NCBI GenBank assembly: GCA_900544255.1
Contig: UQUM01000019.1
Coordinates: forward strand, 1-39,760
Length of the DNA: 39,760 nt
Reading direction: 5' to 3'
Source: an uncultured Sutterella sp.
Lineage (GTDB): Bacteria; Pseudomonadota; Gammaproteobacteria; Burkholderiales; Burkholderiaceae_F
In this document: positions 7,343 to 16,180 of the stretch, piece by piece
Numbering within the stretch: the first letter of the stretch is position 1
Layout: each line of letters begins with the position of its first letter
The notes under the pieces: generated by a model
What the model was told of the DNA's origin: nothing
Databases searched by the model: none
Seen by the model: only the letters and a program-made list of their open reading frames with translations
Translations under genes and position numbers: made by a program

Positions 7343-7849
7343 TTATTTGGCGGTACCGGCGCGAATTGCTTCGCTCTGCGCTTTGATTTGATCAATCTTC
7401 GCGCGGCCTTCCTCGACCTGATTGTCCACGAAATCCTTGGCGCGTTCTGCCGTCGCATTGCTCATGGCGGCATCCGCCCCCACCTGAGCCTTCTTCTTCT
7501 GCACGTCCAGGCGCAGCAACTCCATCTGCAGCTCCGCCTTTTCTTCGTTGCGCTTGTTGATCTTCGCCTGCTGAGCGGCCTTGGCTTTTGCTGCGGCAGC
7601 CGCAGCCTGCGCCTTTTTCTTCGCGGCAGCGGCTTCCGCCTTCTTACGGGCGTCGATCTTCGCCTGAGCCTGCGCCTTCACGTCTTCGTAATTGGCGCGT
7701 ACCGTTTCAATCTGCGCGTCCACGGCCGTCACGCCCGCCGTCTGCGCATCCGCCGGCACGTAGTACCCCTGTTGGTAGCCCTGATTTTGAGTATTGGCAC
7801 ACCCCGCCACCAAAAGTGCGGCCGCTGCCGTCAACACGATTTTCTTCAT
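7343..7849 (-). CDS. Ala/Lys-rich coiled-coil lipoprotein, unknown function
   Basis: A 168-residue predicted lipoprotein: Lys-rich start, hydrophobic stretch and lipobox LLVAGC with Cys17 as the lipidation site. Residues about 42-160 are a long, almost uninterrupted alpha-helical, Ala/Lys/Glu-rich stretch likely to form a coiled coil (for example KAEAAAAKKKAQAAAAAAKA). Its build recalls envelope proteins that span the periplasm or bind peptidoglycan (Lpp- or TolA-like helices), but I cannot assign a family, and low-complexity sequence makes similarity unreliable. It is downstream of the glycine-zipper lipoprotein gene with a 9-bp gap, so both are probably made together. No Asp after Cys17 is seen, which favours the outer membrane. 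Confidence 0.75.
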   Translation of the reverse strand: MKKIVLTAAAALLVAGCANTQNQGYQQGYYVPADAQTAGVTAVDAQIETVRANYEDVKAQAQAKIDARKKAEAAAAKKKAQAAAAAAKAKAAQQAKINKRNEEKAELQMELLRLDVQKKKAQVGADAAMSNATAERAKDFVDNQVEEGRAKIDQIKAQSEAIRAGTAK

Positions 7850-7858
7850 GGCTAATTC

Positions 7859-8374
7859 CTATTTTTTAGGGCAACCGTAGGGGTTGTTGGGCTGAATACG
7901 CGTTTCGGTGGGACTCTGAGACACCATAATGGCCGTCCCTGTCTTAAATTCGCAGACCTGTCCAACCTGCGCGGAGTTGTAGAGCTTATTGCCGTCGCGG
8001 AACGTAATCTGCACGCCGTTTACGAGTTCCTGACGGTTGCCGCCCACGCTCTGACCGGCAATGCCGCCCAAGGCACCGCCCGCCAAGCCCCCCATCACCC
8101 GAGCGGATGTGGAATGGTTGTTGTGGTTGCCGATCGCAGCCCCCGCGATCGCCCCCAGGATCATGCCGATGTTGCGGGCGTCCGTGCGGTCTTCGGTATT
8201 GCCCACCGCCACCCGCGCCGACTGTACGGCGATGATTTCCACCGTACGCACTTCCTGCATCTGATTAACCTGACCGGCCGTATACACATCCGAACGGTAC
8301 ATCGAACCGTCGGTGGCGCAGCCCGCGAGAAGCGCCGCCGTGAGAGCTGCGCAAAGGGCGAGTTTGGCTTTCAT
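7859..8374 (-). CDS. Glycine-zipper outer-membrane lipoprotein, SlyB/Pcp-like
   Basis: A 171-residue lipoprotein with a signal peptide and lipobox LLAGC (Cys19). The centre has a glycine-zipper 2TM segment: MILGAIAGAAIGN followed by MGGLAGGALGGIAGQSVGG, the pattern of the SlyB/Pcp family. The C-terminal part (about residues 115-171) resembles the beta-rich tail of that family (VNGVQITFRDGN ... GQVCEF). SlyB-like proteins sit in the outer membrane and are linked to envelope integrity. It is the first gene of a two-gene unit with the coiled-coil lipoprotein 9 bp downstream. Family assignment is firm; the precise role is inferred. Confidence 0.88.
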   Translation of the reverse strand: MKAKLALCAALTAALLAGCATDGSMYRSDVYTAGQVNQMQEVRTVEIIAVQSARVAVGNTEDRTDARNIGMILGAIAGAAIGNHNNHSTSARVMGGLAGGALGGIAGQSVGGNRQELVNGVQITFRDGNKLYNSAQVGQVCEFKTGTAIMVSQSPTETRIQPNNPYGCPKK

Positions 8375-8508
8375 AATGAGTTCCTTTTCCGCGGCGGGGT
8401 GTCTCCCCGTCTTTATTTTGGGAATGCCGTTAATTTAGCGCAAAGCCCGTCGGCGTGTCCGACAAAATGTGTCTTTTGAAGCGATTCGCAACAAATGGAT
8501 GCCGTTGG

Positions 8509-10002
8509 CTAACGGAAAAACAAAGAGGCAAGTCCCAGAAAAATCAAGAAGCCCCCGGAATCGGTCGTAAAGGTAAGAAGTACCGATCCACCCATCGCCG
8601 GATCCAGATGGAAATATTTGAGGATCAGCGGCACGGCCAACCCCACGCACGCCCCGACGATGATGTTGAGCAGCATCGCGAGCGCCATCACGCCCCCCAA
8701 AAGCAGTCCCTGACTGCTGTCGAAATAAAGGAGCCATACGAAAAGCCCCGCCACGACGCCGCCCAACAATCCGTTGATGACGGATACGATAAGTTCTTTC
8801 TTAATCAGATCCGTTTGGTTGGCTTCGGTCACCTGTCCCATCGCCATGGACCGTACCAAAAGCGTCAGCGTCTGATTGCCGGAATTGCCGGCCATGCTCG
8901 CCACCACAGGCATCAGCGCCGCCAATGCCACCACACGCTCAATCGTACCGTCAAAGGCTGCAATGACGCGGGACGCAAAAAATGCCGTACAAAGGTTCAC
9001 GCCGAGCCACAGCCAGCGGCTTTTGGCCGCGTCCCACACGCTGCCGAAAATATCCTGATCGTCATCCAAACCGACGGCAGCGTATGCGTCTTCGTCGCTT
9101 TCTTCACGAATGACGTCCACCACTTCGTTCACGGTGAGACGTCCCACGAGGCGCCCGGACTCATCAATCACGGGCGCGCTCACGAGGTCGTAACGTTCGA
9201 AAGCCTGCGCCGCATCGCTCGCATCGTCCAAGGGATTTAGCGTCAGCACGTCGCTGCGGATCAGGTCCGTCACCCGCGCTTCAGGATCATGCACCAAAAT
9301 TTGGCTCACCGCGAGCGACCCGACGAGTTTTCCCTGACGATCCACCACAAAAACCTGATCGGTGTGATCCGGGAGAGACTCAAAGCGCCTCAGAAACCGC
9401 AACACGATTTCCAGCGTCACATCCTCGCGGATCGAGAGCATCTCAAAATCCATGCGCGCACCGACGCTGTCCTCGGGATAACTCATCGCCGCGCGCAGCT
9501 GAGCGCGCTCTTCGTGAGACAACCCTTCCTGAACTTCGGCCACCACGTCGGGCGGCAGGTCTTCCACCAGGTCGGCGATTTCGTCGGTGTCGAGGGTTTC
9601 CACCGCGTCCACCAGCTCGTCGCGGTTCATCGCGTCGATCAGGGTTTCGCGGACGCCGTCGTTGACTTCAACAAGAATATCGCCTTCGCGTTCCGGATCA
9701 ACGAGTTTCCACACCGCAAGACGATCATCCTGCGGCAAGGCTTCCAACACGTAGGCAATATCGGCGGGGTGCAGATCTTCGAGAACTTCTCTCAGTTCTT
9801 TCTTGGCTTTTTCACCCAAAGGCGTCGCATCTATTTTGTCCGCCGTCTCATCCTTGGGGTGTTCGCCGCGGTCTTCCTGCGCATCAAAAATCTGCGCGAC
9901 GCGCGCCAAAGCCTGGCTTGCGTCATCCGGATCCATCGGCCCTTCGTCTTCAGCCCCATCCACCGGATTGAGGCGCATTTTTTCCAAATCTTTCGCTTCC
10001 AT
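8509..10002 (-). CDS. mgtE: Magnesium transporter MgtE
   Basis: A Mg2+ channel of 497 residues in the inner membrane. Domain order is the standard one: N-terminal superhelical MgtE_N domain (about residues 60-170, with repeated LHPADIAYVLEALP and LVEDLPPDVVAEV units), two CBS domains (about 175-300) that sense cytoplasmic Mg2+, and a C-terminal five-helix pore region (about 325-497). The stretch MPVVASMAGNSGNQTLTLLV and the final DPAMGGSVLLTFTTDSGGF carry the conserved pore motifs, including the acidic residue that selects Mg2+. The ATG at 10002 follows GGGAA at a suitable distance. It stands alone; the leader is only about 55 nt, too short for an M-box riboswitch, with a small GGAGTC/GACTCC hairpin (10031-10036, 10042-10047). 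Confidence 0.96.
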   Translation of the reverse strand: MEAKDLEKMRLNPVDGAEDEGPMDPDDASQALARVAQIFDAQEDRGEHPKDETADKIDATPLGEKAKKELREVLEDLHPADIAYVLEALPQDDRLAVWKLVDPEREGDILVEVNDGVRETLIDAMNRDELVDAVETLDTDEIADLVEDLPPDVVAEVQEGLSHEERAQLRAAMSYPEDSVGARMDFEMLSIREDVTLEIVLRFLRRFESLPDHTDQVFVVDRQGKLVGSLAVSQILVHDPEARVTDLIRSDVLTLNPLDDASDAAQAFERYDLVSAPVIDESGRLVGRLTVNEVVDVIREESDEDAYAAVGLDDDQDIFGSVWDAAKSRWLWLGVNLCTAFFASRVIAAFDGTIERVVALAALMPVVASMAGNSGNQTLTLLVRSMAMGQVTEANQTDLIKKELIVSVINGLLGGVVAGLFVWLLYFDSSQGLLLGGVMALAMLLNIIVGACVGLAVPLILKYFHLDPAMGGSVLLTFTTDSGGFLIFLGLASLFFR

Positions 10003-10062
10003 CACAGTTCCCGTCTGAGGTTGAAAAATCGGAGTCCGAGAGACTCCCCCGAAGCCGCGCGC

Positions 10063-10093
10063 ATTGTATCGCCTCTCGCCCGTCCGACGGCAA
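10063..10093 (-). promoter_or_regulatory. Possible mgtE promoter
   Basis: On the minus strand TTGCCG (10088-10093) and TACAAT (10063-10068) with a 19-bp spacer, 60 bp upstream of the mgtE start. The -10 is good; the spacer is longer than ideal. Confidence 0.4.
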
Positions 10094-10175
10094 TTCGCCG
10101 AACGATCTACGACTCTCTTCAGGACCCGTGTCCTTCTTTTACGATCAGATTGTTCGAATTAAGGTTATTCCTGAA

Positions 10176-11040
10176 CTACCGCGCCCGTACGGACTCGGTT
10201 TCGAGGGACCGTAGTCCCTCTTTTAGTGTCTGACCGATATTTCGGACAGACACGGGCCGATTCATGCGGCCCCCATTGGCTTTGAGTTGCTTTTTGAGCC
10301 ACTCGTCACCAAGTTCCTTTCTGGCAATATTGAGTGCGCCGTTGAGGTATTCCGTCTTCCACTGCGGGTTATACCCGATGATGATGGTACCGAGGTCGTA
10401 AGTCAGACAGTATTCGATTACAAGGCAACTCGCCTTGTGAAGGTAGTCTTCCATCCGAGAGTAGCGACGGCGGGATTTTGCGGCAATGTGTCCCGGCTTT
10501 CCGAGGCTTTTGAGTTCGACAACCTGCTTGTTCCGCCATGGGTTGATCGACTTCACTTTTCCGCCCTTGACGAGGAGGAAAGGGACTTCCGCCTTCGTCG
10601 AAATCATGGTTGCGAAATTGTTGAGTCCCAAGTCGATGGAGCACGCTGCCGAAGCATCCGGCTTCAGGTTTTCAGTCTGAGTGCCGTCATACTCGAAGGT
10701 AAGTTCCAAAAAGAAGGAATTCCCCCAAAGGCACGATACGCACATCACCTACAACGGTTTCTTTGATCTTCGCGTTGAACGCCTGTGTCTCGCAGCATCG
10801 GATCTTGAGCGGCTGAAAGCCGTACTCTTTACCGCCTGTGAGATAGAGACGATGATTCTCAATCTTGTAACCGTTGCGATTGATGATGAAAGTTCGATAC
10901 TTCTTTTTGCACCCGGGGAAGTTGGGTTTGCCTTGGAAATTCTCCGGCTGTTGCTTGTATGAAGCCATTGCCTTTGACCATCCTTTCATCTGCTCAAAAG
11001 TAATCAGAACTTGGCGTTGGGCAGAAGCAGCTGACGGCAT
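10176..11040 (-). pseudogene. tnpB: Decayed tnpB (N-truncated, frameshifted, internally deleted)
   Basis: A second TnpB-type gene of a different lineage from the one at 1236. The first part (11040 to about 10715) reads LPSAASAQ-like sequence through GDVRIVPLG; one extra G in a GGGGG run then shifts the frame, and the protein continues as NSFFLELTFEYDG in the next frame. The first RuvC Asp is present (CSIDLGLNN) and the GYNPQWKTE segment of RuvC-II is seen. After LGDEWLKKQLKANGG the sequence jumps to RMNRPVSVRN, so the zinc ribbon and last RuvC Asp are missing. About 60 N-terminal residues are also absent. The 3' end (GQTLKEGLRSLETESV), typical of tnpB ends overlapping the omega RNA, is kept. 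No tnpA is present. Confidence 0.85.
10203..10253 (-). ncRNA. omega-RNA/right-end hairpins of the decayed tnpB element
   Basis: Two adjacent hairpins at the 3' end of the tnpB remnant. One is GAGGGAC-TACG-GTCCCTC on the minus strand (10203-10209 with 10214-10220), a 7-bp stem with a tetraloop. The other is GTGTCTG/CAGACAC (10226-10232 with 10247-10253), continued inward by CCGA/TCGG. TnpB omega RNAs come from this part of the element, so a guide RNA could still be made even though the protein is broken. Confidence 0.5.
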
Positions 11041-11136
11041 GATCTGACCGACAACAAACCCGGCACAGACGCAGATGCCCTGCCGAACTCAACATCCGAC
11101 AGGGCCTCTGTTAAGGAAACAACGCTTCAAATGACC

Positions 11137-11940
11137 TCACACCTGCGCTTTCCGAAGACTCTGATACACGCTTTCCGTTTCCGGCATCTTGCCGTGCCAC
11201 AAGCGGAAGGCTTCCGCCGCCTGTTCAACGAGCATACCGAGGCCGTCCACGCACTTCGGACACCCCGATTCCGTCGCCAGGCGCAGGAAAGGCGTGGGCT
11301 CTGCCGCATAAAAGAGGTCGTAGGCCATCGCGGCATCCTTAAACGCCGTGTTGGGCACGGCAGGCGCCACGCCGGACAAGCCGGCACTCGTGCAGTTCAC
11401 GACGAGGTCAAAACCGCCTGCAGCCGTCTCCGTAAAAAGCAACGGCCTTACCCCGAAGTCCTTTACCAAATCCGTGACGTGCGCGGGCGTACGGTTGGCC
11501 ACCGCAATCGCGGCGCAACCGCAATCCTTTAAGGCCGCAAGCACGCCGCGCGCCGCGCCGCCCGCTCCGAGAATCAATACCCGGGCACCTTTTAAGGGAA
11601 AACCGAAACGCTTTTCCACGTCCGTCACAAAACCGGTGCCGTCCGTGTTGTCGCCCGTTGCCATGCCGTCGTAAAAACTCATGGTGTTGACGGCACGCGC
11701 GAACTTCGCCCGATCCGTGAGGATTTCACAATAGTCGAACGCATCCTGCTTAAACGGAACGGTGATGTTGACACCCGCGGGGTTCATTTCGCGACGAAGT
11801 GCCCCCATGTCTTCCGCAAAACGCTCGAAACGCCGCGTTTCATAGGTTTGCTCAATGCCGAACTGGCGGGCAAAAGCGGCGTGAATCGCCGGAGAGAGGG
11901 AATGATTGACGGGGTTGCCGATGACATAGAAACGATCCAT
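11137..11940 (-). CDS. aroE: Shikimate dehydrogenase
   Basis: AroE reduces 3-dehydroshikimate to shikimate with NADPH in the cytoplasmic chorismate pathway. The 267-residue protein has the shikimate-binding motif NHSLSP, the catalytic Lys in VNITVPFK, an Asn-Thr pair (AVNTM), the Asp of GDNTDG, the nucleotide-binding loop LGAGGAARG, and ANRT, whose Arg favours NADPH. The C-terminal VDGLGMLVEQAAEAF is also conserved. Length is typical (about 270). The gene has its own promoter (12022-12051) behind the terminator of the rnb operon. Proximity to an RNB-family gene is usual in betaproteobacteria. Beyond its 3' end a GCCCTG/CAGGGC hairpin (11077-11105) lies before the tnpB remnant. Confidence 0.97.
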   Translation of the reverse strand: MDRFYVIGNPVNHSLSPAIHAAFARQFGIEQTYETRRFERFAEDMGALRREMNPAGVNITVPFKQDAFDYCEILTDRAKFARAVNTMSFYDGMATGDNTDGTGFVTDVEKRFGFPLKGARVLILGAGGAARGVLAALKDCGCAAIAVANRTPAHVTDLVKDFGVRPLLFTETAAGGFDLVVNCTSAGLSGVAPAVPNTAFKDAAMAYDLFYAAEPTPFLRLATESGCPKCVDGLGMLVEQAAEAFRLWHGKMPETESVYQSLRKAQV

Positions 11941-12021
11941 AGTAGCCTCCCACTTGAAACCGAGGCTCCGCCGTCAGCGAGCGTTTCGGCGGCGATCGCC
12001 CCGAGAATTTTTCTTATCCTC

Positions 12022-12051
12022 AGTGTACTACGAAATTCGAATTTTTCCCAA
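12022..12051 (-). promoter_or_regulatory. aroE promoter
   Basis: On the minus strand TTGGGA (12046-12051), 18-bp spacer, TACACT (12022-12027), about 80 bp upstream of aroE and immediately after the terminator of the upstream operon. Confidence 0.5.
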
Positions 12052-12053
12052 AG

Positions 12054-12091
12054 AAAAACGGGCATCGGCCGACGTCTCCGATCCCCGTTTT
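12054..12091 (-). terminator. Rho-independent terminator of the mpl-yqiA-rnb operon
   Basis: On the minus strand a long stem, AAAACGGG with CCCGTTTT and inner ATCGG with CCGAT, is followed by a T run. It lies 16 bp past the rnb stop codon and ends that operon before aroE. Confidence 0.85.
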
Positions 12092-12106
12092 CACGCCCGA
12101 AATCCG

Positions 12107-14098
12107 TTACGCCGCAGGCGTCGTTTCCGCCGGTTTTTCAGCGGTCGTTTCAGGCGCCTTTTCTTCCTCAGGCACTTCGGCTTGCGCTTCCGGCACGTCC
12201 TCTTCTTCGTCTTCCAGATCCGTCACGCTTTCGGATTCGGGCAGAACCTCCAACAGTTTCGTTTCAAGAAGCAGATCGATGTAGTCGCACCCCAACACCG
12301 CCAATCGCAGACGCCGGCCGCGTTCCAATTCCGGCAGCCCCGGAATCCGCTGCAGGAAGGGCAGCCCCTCAACGCGCACCAATTCTTCCTTCACCACGCT
12401 CACGACGACTTCTTTTAAACCTTCCTGCTCAATGTAGCGAAGGCTCCAGTAGCGCTCCATCCGCCGCTGGAAGTCGTTGTAGGCACTGTAGAGATCGTCA
12501 AAACGGCTCACGATGGAGAAGAAATCCGCGTCGTTGCCCTGGTACGCCGGTTCCCGACCCAAGACGGCGCTCACGATCTGCCGCTGGTTCACCATATCCA
12601 CATAACGGCGCAGGGGGGACGTGGACCACGCATAACGCGGCACCCCCAACCCGTCGTGCGGCCCCGGGATCGTACTCATCTTGACGCGCCCCATCCGCTG
12701 GCTGCGGTAGATGCCGGCATAACCGTGCTCTTCCAACCACAGGCCCCACGTGCAGTTCGCGCAGATTGCGAGTTCGGCAACCAGCAGGTCGATCGGTTCG
12801 CCGCGCGTACGAGGTTTTAAGGACACGTGAGCGTCTTCGCCCTCGCCCTCCAATTCAAAACTCCACTCGACGCGTCCCAGCGGTTCGGGCTTACCGCGGG
12901 CCTCTTCCCGCTCCGCCAAACGCGCCTTCGCAAAATGCCACAAAAATTCGATCGCTTCGGCGTGCGGCATCGTAAGTTCGTGGTTCAAAACCATGGCTTC
13001 CGTGACCGGCTTTTCAAAGAGGTCATAACGGAGGTTATCCTTCACGGTGATGCGCTCAAGCCGCGTTTCGCTCGCGAGGATTTCCATCGTTTCCGCGTCC
13101 ACCGTGAGGTAAAGCGACACGCAGGGGACGCAGCGACCGGCATCAAGGCTCGCCGCCTGAATCCAATTTTCCGGCAGCATCGTCGTTTTGATGCCGGGCC
13201 CGTACACCGTCGACATCCGAGAACGGGCCACCTTGTCCGTCGGACAGTCGCGCGGCATGATGAGCGACGGTGCGGCAATATGCACGCCGATCCGCTTCTT
13301 GCCGTCCCCCAGATCCGTGACGCTTGCCGCATCATCGATTTCCGTCGTCTTGGAGTCGTCGATGGAGAAGGCTTCTACCGCCGCTTCCGCAAGTTCCACG
13401 TCCGGCGCCTGGGGCGCCGGCAACTCGGGGAATCCCGTGCCGCGCGGGAAATACTGAGCGTAAAAACTCCCCATATGCCAAGCGTAGGGACTTTTTACGG
13501 CGCCGATTTTGAGCAACAGCCGCAACGGGCTCAGATGTTCCGCATCCGCTGCCGCCGAAAGCGCCTTCCATTCCATGCTGTTTTTATCGGGATTGATGAG
13601 AAGCGTAAACGCCTGCGACGCAATTTCCTCGGGAACGCGCCCGGCCTGCATTTCCGCAACCATCTCGTCACGCCGCTTTTCCATCATTTCCCGTTTCTTC
13701 ACCGCGGCAAGCGCACGTTCCAATACGTCCGCAGGCGCCTTTTTGTAGTGTCCGCGCCCCTTGCGGTAGAAATAAACGGGATTACCGTGCAGCGCCGTCA
13801 GCGTTGCAGCCCGTTCCACGGCACCGGGATTCGTGAAGTAGTCCGCGGCAATCGCGTCGTACCCGAATTCCTCATCGGGCGCCACTTCCCACAAAAAAGC
13901 CGGATCCATATCCGCTGCCGCTGCCTGCGCCTTGGCTATGAAGTCCGTCGCCGCCGGCGTTTCAAATTCAAAAAAGACGTGCCCCCCCTTCACTTTGGTA
14001 CGCCGTCCCGTTGGCAGTTCGACCTGATACGCCGTCCCGTCCTTCTTCATGACGTTGCCGGCCTTGAAGACGCCGTCTTCTTCGAAAAATAACTGCAT
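12107..14098 (-). CDS. RNB-domain exoribonuclease (RNase II family)
   Basis: A 663-residue 3'-to-5' exoribonuclease of the RNase II/R superfamily acting on RNA in the cytoplasm. The RNB catalytic domain begins near residue 243; the active-site acid cluster is seen as IDDSKTTEIDDA (Asp247, Asp248, Asp255, Asp256). RNB continues to about residue 540 (SPLRRYVDMVNQRQ is the conserved end motif), followed by a short beta-rich region. The N-terminal 240 residues do not show standard cold-shock OB domains, which is usual for the betaproteobacterial form. The last 45 residues are an acidic, Glu/Pro/Ala-rich tail, probably disordered. It follows yqiA by 9 bp and is the last gene of the operon. Whether to call it rnb or rnr is uncertain. 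Confidence 0.92.
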   Translation of the reverse strand: MQLFFEEDGVFKAGNVMKKDGTAYQVELPTGRRTKVKGGHVFFEFETPAATDFIAKAQAAAADMDPAFLWEVAPDEEFGYDAIAADYFTNPGAVERAATLTALHGNPVYFYRKGRGHYKKAPADVLERALAAVKKREMMEKRRDEMVAEMQAGRVPEEIASQAFTLLINPDKNSMEWKALSAAADAEHLSPLRLLLKIGAVKSPYAWHMGSFYAQYFPRGTGFPELPAPQAPDVELAEAAVEAFSIDDSKTTEIDDAASVTDLGDGKKRIGVHIAAPSLIMPRDCPTDKVARSRMSTVYGPGIKTTMLPENWIQAASLDAGRCVPCVSLYLTVDAETMEILASETRLERITVKDNLRYDLFEKPVTEAMVLNHELTMPHAEAIEFLWHFAKARLAEREEARGKPEPLGRVEWSFELEGEGEDAHVSLKPRTRGEPIDLLVAELAICANCTWGLWLEEHGYAGIYRSQRMGRVKMSTIPGPHDGLGVPRYAWSTSPLRRYVDMVNQRQIVSAVLGREPAYQGNDADFFSIVSRFDDLYSAYNDFQRRMERYWSLRYIEQEGLKEVVVSVVKEELVRVEGLPFLQRIPGLPELERGRRLRLAVLGCDYIDLLLETKLLEVLPESESVTDLEDEEEDVPEAQAEVPEEEKAPETTAEKPAETTPAA

Positions 14099-14107
14099 AA
14101 CCTGCTC

Positions 14108-14728
14108 TCAATCGTGTTGCGCCGCCGCAGGCAGCGTTTCGGGGACGTCGCCCCGCAGTAAAAATGAAAAAAGTGCGTCAATATAGCGGGAAATATCGCT
14201 CACGGCATGATCGGAGCCCGGTACCGTCCACACCGGCGCCCCGGGAAAATAAGCGGGGGTTTTTCGCCAATCGAGCACCTCGTCCCCCGTCGTCACCATC
14301 ACAAGCGTCCTTTCCGGCGTCGTCACGCGGCGCGCCGCCGACCTGCGGAGAAAGTCAAGCCAGGTTTCCGTCACTGAAACCCGCGTGCCGTCGGCCGCCG
14401 TCACCGTTTTTCCCAAATACGGCACCGCGTAGTCCCACGGATTGACGGCCGGATTCAAAAGCACGACCCGAGCGGGATTTCCCGGCAGAACGTGTGCCGC
14501 GTAAAACCCGCCCAAACTGGAGCCGACCGCCGCCCACGTGCCGTCCGTGAGATCCGAAACCGCATCCGCCAAACACTGACTTAAGGCCGCCGGATCCGTC
14601 ACGTTGAGGTTCGGCACTCGGCAGCACAGTCCCCGCTGCTTCGCCGCCCGCGCAAAAACCGCCGCCTTGGGCGAGGCGGGCGAAGAGAGAAACCCGTGGA
14701 GGTAAACGAGCGTCGTGAGGGCGGTCAT
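14108..14728 (-). CDS. yqiA: YqiA-like alpha/beta-hydrolase (esterase)
   Basis: A 206-residue alpha/beta hydrolase of the YqiA/YcfP (UPF0227) group, cytoplasmic. Seen: the strand and oxyanion region VYLHGFLSSP, the nucleophile elbow GSSLGGF (Ser), an acidic residue in TTGDEVLDW and the His in PGSDHAVSD, so the triad is complete. E. coli YqiA has esterase activity on short acyl esters, but its physiological substrate is not settled. It is placed between mpl (2-bp gap) and the RNB gene (9 bp), the same linkage that occurs in other betaproteobacteria, which supports a shared transcript but not a shared function. Confidence 0.9.
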   Translation of the reverse strand: MTALTTLVYLHGFLSSPASPKAAVFARAAKQRGLCCRVPNLNVTDPAALSQCLADAVSDLTDGTWAAVGSSLGGFYAAHVLPGNPARVVLLNPAVNPWDYAVPYLGKTVTAADGTRVSVTETWLDFLRRSAARRVTTPERTLVMVTTGDEVLDWRKTPAYFPGAPVWTVPGSDHAVSDISRYIDALFSFLLRGDVPETLPAAAQHD

Positions 14729-14730
14729 AC

Positions 14731-16077
14731 TCAGGCCTTCTTTTTAAGCGCCTCAAGAATCTTTCCGTGCACGCCGCCGAAACTGCCGTTGCTCATGCAG
14801 AGAACGACGTCCCCGGCGCGGGCTTCCCGAACGATGTCTTCTACCATGGGCGTCATGTCGTGCCGGTAGGTTTTCGCTTTATCCCCGAGCGGCATCAAGG
14901 CTTCGTGCGTATCCCAATGCACGGCGTCCCCGGCCCAGCAGAAAACTTTGTCGGCATCCGCGAGGCTCGCCGCAAGCCGGTCTTTCATCGTACCCAATTT
15001 CATCGTATTGCTGCGGGGTTCCAGCACCGCCAGAATGCGCCGAGCGCGGCCGATCTTGCCCCGCAACGCCGCAATCGTTTCATGGATCGCCGTCGGATGG
15101 TGCGCGAAATCGTCCACCACCGTCACGCGGGCTTCCGTTCCCTTCACCTCAAGGCGCCGCTTGACGCCTTCAAAACGAGCGAGCGCCTCGAGAGCCGTCC
15201 GGGGATCCACCCCCGCGTCCCGCGCCGCCGCCACCGCCGCCAGGGCATTCAACTGATTGTGCCGGCCGGGAAGATTCATGGCGAGGCACCCGAACGATTC
15301 CCCGCCAAAACGCACGTCGCCTTCGGGCGTGACAGTCCAACCGCCCTCGCGGTTAAAACGCTCCAGGCGGCTCCAGCACCCCTTTTCCAGCACCCGATCA
15401 AGCGCTTCACAGTCGCCGTTGGCGACGACGAGCCCCGCAGACGGCATCGTACGTACCAAGTGATGAAACTGCTTTTCAATCGCAGCGAGATTTTCAAAAA
15501 TATCGGCGTGATCGTATTCGAGGTTATTCAGAATCGCGGTACGCGGCCGATAGTGCACAAACTTGCTGCGCTTATCAAAAAAGGCCGTGTCGTATTCGTC
15601 GGCTTCAATCACGAAGTGACGCCCTTGCCCGAGACGCGCCGACACGCCGAAATCCTGCGGTACGCCGCCCACCAAAAAGCCGGGTTCCAATCCTGCGTAA
15701 TCCAGAATCCAGGTTACCATCGACGTCGTCGTCGTTTTTCCGTGCGTTCCCGCCACCGCCAGAACGTGCCGGCCCTGCAGAATGTTTTCACTCATCCACT
15801 GCGGGCCCGAGGTGTAGGGGAGCCCGGCGTTGAGAATCGCTTCCAACAGGGGATTGCCGCGGGATACGGCGTTGCCGATCACCCACAGGTCCGGCTTTAC
15901 CGCGAGCTGCGAAGCGTCATAGCCTTCCGTCAGACGGATCCCCGCCTTTTCCAACTGATCGCTCATCGGCGGATAAACATTTTTATCGCACCCCGTCACC
16001 GTGTGTCCCGCCTTCACCGCAAGCTGAGCCACACCGCCCATGAACGTACCGCAGATACCCAGAATATGAATGTGCAT
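14731..16077 (-). CDS. mpl: UDP-MurNAc:L-Ala-gamma-D-Glu-mDAP ligase
   Basis: Mpl joins recycled murein tripeptide to UDP-N-acetylmuramic acid, returning it to peptidoglycan synthesis. The 448-residue Mur-ligase family enzyme starts MHIHILGICGTFMGGVAQLA, the Mpl-specific variant of the MurC N-terminal motif. The ATP loop GTHGKTTTTSMV, the EADEYDTAFFDKRSK segment (where the substrate Mg site lies), the DDFAHHPTAI motif and LEPRSNTMKLG near the C-terminus are all present. The ATG at 16077 is preceded by GGCGGA about 6 nt away; an upstream in-frame extension has no family similarity. It is the first gene of the mpl-yqiA-rnb operon and is divergent from the conserved hypothetical gene at 16181. 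Confidence 0.95.
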   Translation of the reverse strand: MHIHILGICGTFMGGVAQLAVKAGHTVTGCDKNVYPPMSDQLEKAGIRLTEGYDASQLAVKPDLWVIGNAVSRGNPLLEAILNAGLPYTSGPQWMSENILQGRHVLAVAGTHGKTTTTSMVTWILDYAGLEPGFLVGGVPQDFGVSARLGQGRHFVIEADEYDTAFFDKRSKFVHYRPRTAILNNLEYDHADIFENLAAIEKQFHHLVRTMPSAGLVVANGDCEALDRVLEKGCWSRLERFNREGGWTVTPEGDVRFGGESFGCLAMNLPGRHNQLNALAAVAAARDAGVDPRTALEALARFEGVKRRLEVKGTEARVTVVDDFAHHPTAIHETIAALRGKIGRARRILAVLEPRSNTMKLGTMKDRLAASLADADKVFCWAGDAVHWDTHEALMPLGDKAKTYRHDMTPMVEDIVREARAGDVVLCMSNGSFGGVHGKILEALKKKA

Positions 16078-16180
16078 GACGAATCCGCCAAGAAAACCAA
16101 GGATGCGCGGCATTGTACCGCCCGATCCCGTGCCGCCGAGGCCGCTACAATAGTTGTTTCCTCCCTTTTTTACGAGCGCT

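Noticed and set aside
9009..10093. M-box magnesium riboswitch before mgtE
   Set aside because: The probable leader is only about 55 nt, too short for an M-box, and holds just one small hairpin.
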